Part shown: positions 32,163 to 35,943 of the stretch, piece by piece | Numbering within the stretch: position 1 is the first letter of the stretch | How the letters are laid out: each line of letters begins with the position of its first letter | NCBI RefSeq assembly: GCF_000359605.1 | Contig: NZ_APML01000020.1 | Location: 1 to 35,943 of the forward strand | Origin: Gracilibacillus halophilus YIM-C55.5 | GTDB lineage: Bacteria > Bacillota > Bacilli > Bacillales > Amphibacillaceae | Length of the DNA stretch: 35,943 nucleotides | Reading direction: 5' to 3' | Notes under the pieces: model-generated | Database searches by the model: none | What the model saw: the letters and a program-made list of their open reading frames with translations, nothing else | What the model was told of the DNA's origin: nothing | Made by a program: the position numbers and the translations under genes

Positions 32163-32854
32163 TCACACCATAACATCCCTATCACCTATTTTTTGGTATA
32201 CTTTACATTCTTCCTTTTCCAAATGAATTTTAGTTAACGCTAATGTGAAGAGCAAAAATAACTCAAAACCATTTGTTATAGCACCGCTTGGGAGAAAAGA
32301 AGACAAAGCACTGCCGATACCCATGATGACTGTTCCAATCAGCATCCATTTCCACTTGGTTTTCCTATATAAAATAAACCCCGCAATTAACAACAAACAA
32401 GTAACTCCAATAATCATATATGGGGATGATTACTTGAAGATGTTGATACATATTGAAGAACATCATTATCCCATACTGGTTTTAACTTTAATTGCATAAC
32501 ACCCATCGTAATTTCAATCATACTTAGCAGAATTGCGACAAAGACTGAAAGCCATCTTACTATATTGCTTTTTACCCAATCTATGCCTGTTAGTTTTAAA
32601 ACGCCATAACTAAACAATACTAAAGTTGGCGTAACCAATGCATGTATCCAATAGCGACCTAAATTCAGCATTGCGAGTAAATCACCTGTACCAATAAATC
32701 TCCCAAGAGCCAGGATCAAGTTGTCATATAGTAAACCAATAATGACAAGGTAAAGAAAACTTCGATATGTTAACTCTTTCTGTGATGACTTGAAAGTCCA
32801 GATAATCAGTATTATATAAGCTAGTACAAAAAAGGTATAAAGAAAAGTATCCAT
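32163..32854 (-). pseudogene. Multi-pass membrane protein of unknown family, probable frameshift
   Basis: The first part (from ATG 32854, with AGGAGGG upstream) encodes four hydrophobic helices and ends abruptly at NHPHI at about 32414. The next frame continues with three more helices (MIIGVTCLLLIAGFILY; WMLIGTVIMGIGSA; NGFELFLLFTLALT) to 32163. Adding one base to the four-base run at 32422-32425 joins the two into a seven-helix protein of about 230 residues. The second frame's ATG overlaps the first stop as ATGA, so two coupled genes is the other reading, but it has no ribosome site, and a seven-helix whole is more natural. Family not recognised; no charged catalytic motif is seen. Confidence 0.6.
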
Positions 32855-33073
32855 GAGTATCCCTCCTATTTAACTATATCCATTAAGAGAAAATTCATGC
32901 CTACTTTTACTATTACTTTTTTAGAGGATTGAATTAGTAAATCAGAACTCTGCCACGAGTTTCACGTCTTCTAAATATAACTTATGATTTTGGTAGTGTT
33001 TATTATAGTATTTCACACTGCAATGTAGTGAGAGTATGAATGAGGATCACTCCCAATATTGGAGAAGCTCACT

Positions 33074-33099
33074 GGTACCGAACCGTCCCCCTGTTTCAC
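33074..33099. repeat. Fragment of a GGGGACGGTTC-type interspersed sequence
   Basis: Read on the minus strand this is GTGAAACAGGGGGACGGTTC and a GGTACC palindrome, a phrase that recurs in intergenic regions of many Firmicutes. Here it covers the stop codon of the dehydrogenase gene. Only this one copy is in the window, so its repeat nature is from memory of other genomes. Confidence 0.35.
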
Positions 33100-34087
33100 G
33101 CTAAGGTTGAAAAGTGTTCTTGGTCAATCTGCCATTTGAGAGGCTTTTGTTTTAAAAATCTTCTGAGTTCTTCCAACATATATTGTCCCATCCGGCCACA
33201 TTCTGCTCCTTCGCTTCCTGCTAGGTGTGGGGTTAATACAACATTTTTCATTTCGTATAAAACAGAGTTTGCCAGAGGTGGTTCTGGATTGGTTACATCC
33301 AATACGGCTGTTAAGTCTGGCCGGTTATGGAGGACTTCGATCATTTCTTGCTGATTAACGATGGCACCTCGTGCAGTATTAATGAAACTGGCATTCTCCT
33401 TCATCCTTCGAAAATGTTTACCTTCGATAAGATTTCTTGTCTCTTCTAACAACGGGGCATGGAGAGAAACAATATCACAATGTTCAAATATATTATCTAT
33501 CGTAGTCGGTGTTACTTGATAATATTCTGCCTCCTCCATCGTCATAAAAGGATCATAAGCATAGACATCAAGATCAAAGTGCTTTAATAATTCGCACACA
33601 CCTCTTCCAACCGTACTCATCGATATAATCCCGACCTTACTGCGAAAGCCTCCACTTAAGTGATACGGTTTTGAAGGATAAGCACGATTCTCCTCAAGCA
33701 TCCTCACATAATGCCAGCCACGTTTCAGGCAAAATAATATTTGCGATAATGTAAATTCTACTACAGGAACAGAATTCGCATAAACAGCGTTTGTGATCGT
33801 TATATTTCTTTTCCAAGCAGCATCTGTGATAATCATCTTTAAGGAACCTGCCGCATAAAAGAAAGCTTTCAGATTTGGCGCTGCCTGAGAAAAGTGTCAT
33901 CTAATTTTGGACCTCCCCATCCAGAAAAAATAACATCTACGTCTTTTAAAACAGAAAGATCTGACTCTACCTCCTCAGCACTCATCACGTCACGATCTAT
34001 GTCAATAAGTTGACGAATTTCACTTCTGATTGAATCAGGATAAACAAGTGGAAAAGGTTCTTTATTCATAATATAGATACCTTTCAC
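33096..34087 (-). pseudogene. D-isomer-specific 2-hydroxyacid dehydrogenase, single-base frameshift
   Basis: An NAD-dependent 2-hydroxyacid dehydrogenase of about 330 residues when joined. The N-terminal part starts at GTG 34087 (GGTGGGG upstream) and runs to LDDTFL; the frame breaks near 33885-33889 and continues as AAPNLKAFFYAAGSLK. The rest holds the Rossmann fold (VGIISMSTVGRGVCELL, acidic YDPF after strand 2) and catalytic Arg (NTARGAIV), Glu (TNPEPP) and His (LTPHLAGSEG). One missing base restores the family sequence. It follows the DUF2264 gene by 16 bases, so it is the third gene of a sugar-acid or pectin-related operon; it may reduce or oxidise a uronate-derived hydroxyacid. Either inactivated or a sequencing error. 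Confidence 0.85.
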
Positions 34088-34103
34088 ACGATCCCCACCT
34101 TTT

Positions 34104-35243
34104 TTATTTAATAGATTGATAAATTGGAAAGTCTTGATCATCCCAAGCTTTTTTGCCTGTCCAGTCTTCTGCAGGCGCTTTCCAAAATGATGCATTTACA
34201 TCAAGACCCAATGGCAAATATATAAAAGTAGCTAAATACAGACTTCCTGTCGATATGTAATGCTCTCCAATTGTCTTCTGATGTCCAGTTAAACCGATTG
34301 TCAACCAGCCGTTTTCATCAAACATATGATGTGACTGAAACGTACGCCTAATGACAGCTGTTAACCCTTCTCTCACCTGAGCCTCATGAAGAGAAAGTGG
34401 TAATTGACAGTGAAGAGCCTGGTTGGCTAAATGATGAAAGGCTCCAAAACGATAGGCAAGTGACCGTCCAATTGGTGGGAACGTTCCTTCTGGAGAAATC
34501 AATCGTTCCTGATACAACGCATATTGCTTTGCTCTTTCAATCAAAATTTCTCGTTTCTCCTGCCATTCAGGATATTCTTCACCAACCACATCGACAATAT
34601 CAACCAGAAACGGTTGAATCACATAACTATTATAATAATCGGCATGGTAAGCAGGCCCATCACTGTAATGCCCATCACCTACATACCATTGTTCAAATTG
34701 TTTTAACGCATAATCAATCCGCATTGGATCCCAATCTTTTTCCCCTATTTGGTATAAGCATGCCTCAATCATTGCTGAAAACAACAACCAATTTGAAAAG
34801 TGTGGTTTGTAAGCACGTGTCTGCTTTAAGGCAGTAATAACCTTTTTTTGTGTCGAGGGATCTAATTTCTCCCAGAGTTGAGTTGGCGCACGCAGTATTG
34901 CTTGCGCAAAGAAGGCGGTATCAACTAGTGGCTGACCTTGATCCGAAAAATTCATATAATCAGGGGAAATTGGATCTACCGCATGAACAATTCCCTGGCG
35001 AACTTTCTCAGCAAAACTTGCTTGTAATTTTGCCTCTTCCGGATCACCACATTCATGCTCCAGCCACGGACTGATTCCATTAAGGGTACGGGCAAACGCC
35101 TCTAATCGCGAATAATGCTCACGACCCGCCCCTTCGACTTCCTCAATAGGCATTCGCTTTTTCAATTCCTTAACACTTGCGGCGTCTATGACTGGTTTTA
35201 CTATCTGTTGCATCGTTGTTAGCCAATATTTTCGAGTATCCAT
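34104..35243 (-). CDS. DUF2264 family protein (polysaccharide utilisation)
   Basis: A 379-residue soluble protein belonging to DUF2264, an (alpha/alpha)-barrel type family found in plant-polysaccharide utilisation loci of Bacilli and Bacteroidetes. Recognisable segments are MEDAxA-like GISPWLEHE, NFSDQGQPLVDTAFFAQAI, SNWLLFSAMIEA, YVGDGHYSDGPAYHADYYNSYV and FPPIGRSLAYRFGAF, rich in Trp, Tyr, Asp and His as in carbohydrate-active barrels. No signal peptide, so it acts inside the cell, probably on imported pectic or uronate-containing oligosaccharides; the reaction is not established. GGAGTAAG lies before the ATG; it is 20 bases after the upstream DUF624 gene and 16 before the dehydrogenase. 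Confidence 0.88.
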   Translation of the reverse strand: MDTRKYWLTTMQQIVKPVIDAASVKELKKRMPIEEVEGAGREHYSRLEAFARTLNGISPWLEHECGDPEEAKLQASFAEKVRQGIVHAVDPISPDYMNFSDQGQPLVDTAFFAQAILRAPTQLWEKLDPSTQKKVITALKQTRAYKPHFSNWLLFSAMIEACLYQIGEKDWDPMRIDYALKQFEQWYVGDGHYSDGPAYHADYYNSYVIQPFLVDIVDVVGEEYPEWQEKREILIERAKQYALYQERLISPEGTFPPIGRSLAYRFGAFHHLANQALHCQLPLSLHEAQVREGLTAVIRRTFQSHHMFDENGWLTIGLTGHQKTIGEHYISTGSLYLATFIYLPLGLDVNASFWKAPAEDWTGKKAWDDQDFPIYQSIK

Positions 35244-35263
35244 TTTTCTTACTCCTTTTTACG

Positions 35264-35896
35264 TTATTTTTCATGTCGGACAATTAACTCTTTTCGATTT
35301 TCAATTTGTATCATCGCTCTGTAGGCAAACCACATAATAATTAAGCTTGAGGCACTTCCAACAAATAAAAAGAAGACGCCGGGTACATAAATTGTAATAA
35401 TTAAAAATCCTATCAAATTTATCATTAATAGAAAAGTTTGCATTGGTGCAGATAAAGCAATTATAAGAGAGAATATTAACGATTTGATTAATCGCACATC
35501 ATAATGAATATACGTTGGGAATAGGTACAAAAAGACAATAATAACCAAAAAAGATAATGCAAATAAAAGAAATAACAAAATATTCCCCAAGAGTTGACCT
35601 AATACTTGTGTAAGTTGCAAATTGAGATAAATCAACAGAAATAATAAAATAAATGGAATACCCAATATATTTGATGACTTGAAATTATTTCTATACACAT
35701 TCCAAAAGTACGGCAATATTGCAAATGACGTATTGCCTCTTATCCATTTTCGCTCCACCGCAAACATAGCCGTTAATGCAGGAAAGAATCCACCAATAAC
35801 TAACCCCAATAGACTAAAAAAGATCCATAATAAATTTAAGTAAGTTAGTCTTGTTAACCATACCATTGACCGATAAATAAAACCATCTGGATGCAT
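35264..35896 (-). CDS. DUF624/YesL-like membrane protein
   Basis: A 210-residue protein with about five transmembrane helices. The opening RSMVWLTRLTYLNLLWIFFSLLGLVIGGFFPALTAMFAVERKWIRG pattern (Asn-Leu-Leu-Trp, then Gly-Phe-Phe-Pro-Ala-Leu and a short W-IRG loop) is the hallmark of DUF624, the YesL family. In Bacillus, YesL is encoded in the rhamnogalacturonan utilisation cluster next to sugar importer genes; a role in sugar transport or its regulation is presumed but unproven. It is the first visible gene of the right-hand operon; genes further upstream are outside the window. Start: the second ATG (35896), nine bases after AAAGGA; the ATG at 35905 touches that site. Confidence 0.85.
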   Translation of the reverse strand: MHPDGFIYRSMVWLTRLTYLNLLWIFFSLLGLVIGGFFPALTAMFAVERKWIRGNTSFAILPYFWNVYRNNFKSSNILGIPFILLFLLIYLNLQLTQVLGQLLGNILLFLLFALSFLVIIVFLYLFPTYIHYDVRLIKSLIFSLIIALSAPMQTFLLMINLIGFLIITIYVPGVFFLFVGSASSLIIMWFAYRAMIQIENRKELIVRHEK

Positions 35897-35943
35897 AACG
35901 ATCATTCCTTTTTTTAAAAAAACTTAATTATGGTACAAAAAGG

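Overview
The window reads as the chromosome of a low-GC, spore-former-type Bacillaceae bacterium. Evidence: AT-rich sequence with strong GGAGG ribosome sites, sigma-A, sigma-D and possibly sigma-K type promoters, a yfmS-yfmT pair laid out as in Bacillus subtilis, a DUF3231 protein, a GbsR-type regulator and a CCA-encoding tRNA-Ser. A BCCT transporter and pectin-degradation genes fit a halotolerant, plant-polymer-using genus of the Gracilibacillus/Virgibacillus kind, but I cannot name the genus from sequence alone.

Left part (1-15.4 kb), mostly ordinary chromosome. It holds a GbsR/MarR regulator, a PrsA-like lipoprotein without a PPIase domain, and a YthPQ-like ABC transporter whose ATPase has no canonical start codon. 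Next is an FtsX-type ABC transporter next to its own sensor kinase and response regulator; the regulator gene is frameshifted. Then come a PAP2 phosphatase, a soluble chemotaxis transducer with an aldehyde dehydrogenase behind a sigma-D-like promoter, a secreted pectate lyase with a cre-like site, a small membrane protein, a DUF3889 protein and tRNA-Ser(CGA). Two unlike families of short intergenic repeats lie here (about 9.85 and 14.3 kb).

Centre (15.5-24.9 kb), the most interesting part. An eight-gene, one-direction operon starts at a near-consensus sigma-A promoter: glycosyltransferase, ACP-alpha-oxoamine synthase fusion, methyltransferase with a large unrecognised N-terminal region, ABC ATPase, FtsX permease, ketosynthase, Sfp-type phosphopantetheinyl transferase, DinB-fold protein. 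The ketosynthase, ACP-oxoamine synthase, PPTase and methyltransferase parallel PigJ, PigH, PigL and PigF of the bipyrrole branch of prodigiosin synthesis. My inference is that the operon builds a short beta-ketoacyl chain on the fused ACP and condenses it with an amino acid, giving an amino-diketone that can close to a hydroxypyrrole or pyrrolinone. This would then be methylated and/or glycosylated and exported. No adenylation or acyltransferase domain is present, so malonyl and starter groups would come from host fatty-acid synthesis.

Right part (25-36 kb). Facing the operon is a two-gene DUF262 pair (the second gene also carries a DUF1524 HNH-like domain), a probable GmrSD-like anti-phage module. 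It is followed by a DUF3231 protein, a BCCT transporter, a 51-aa membrane protein, degenerate sequence, and a frameshifted multi-pass membrane protein. The end of the window has a carbohydrate operon: DUF624/YesL-like protein, DUF2264 protein and a frameshifted D-2-hydroxyacid dehydrogenase. All three frameshifts look like loss of one base, two of them in four-base G:C runs, which raises the question of consensus errors in the assembly.
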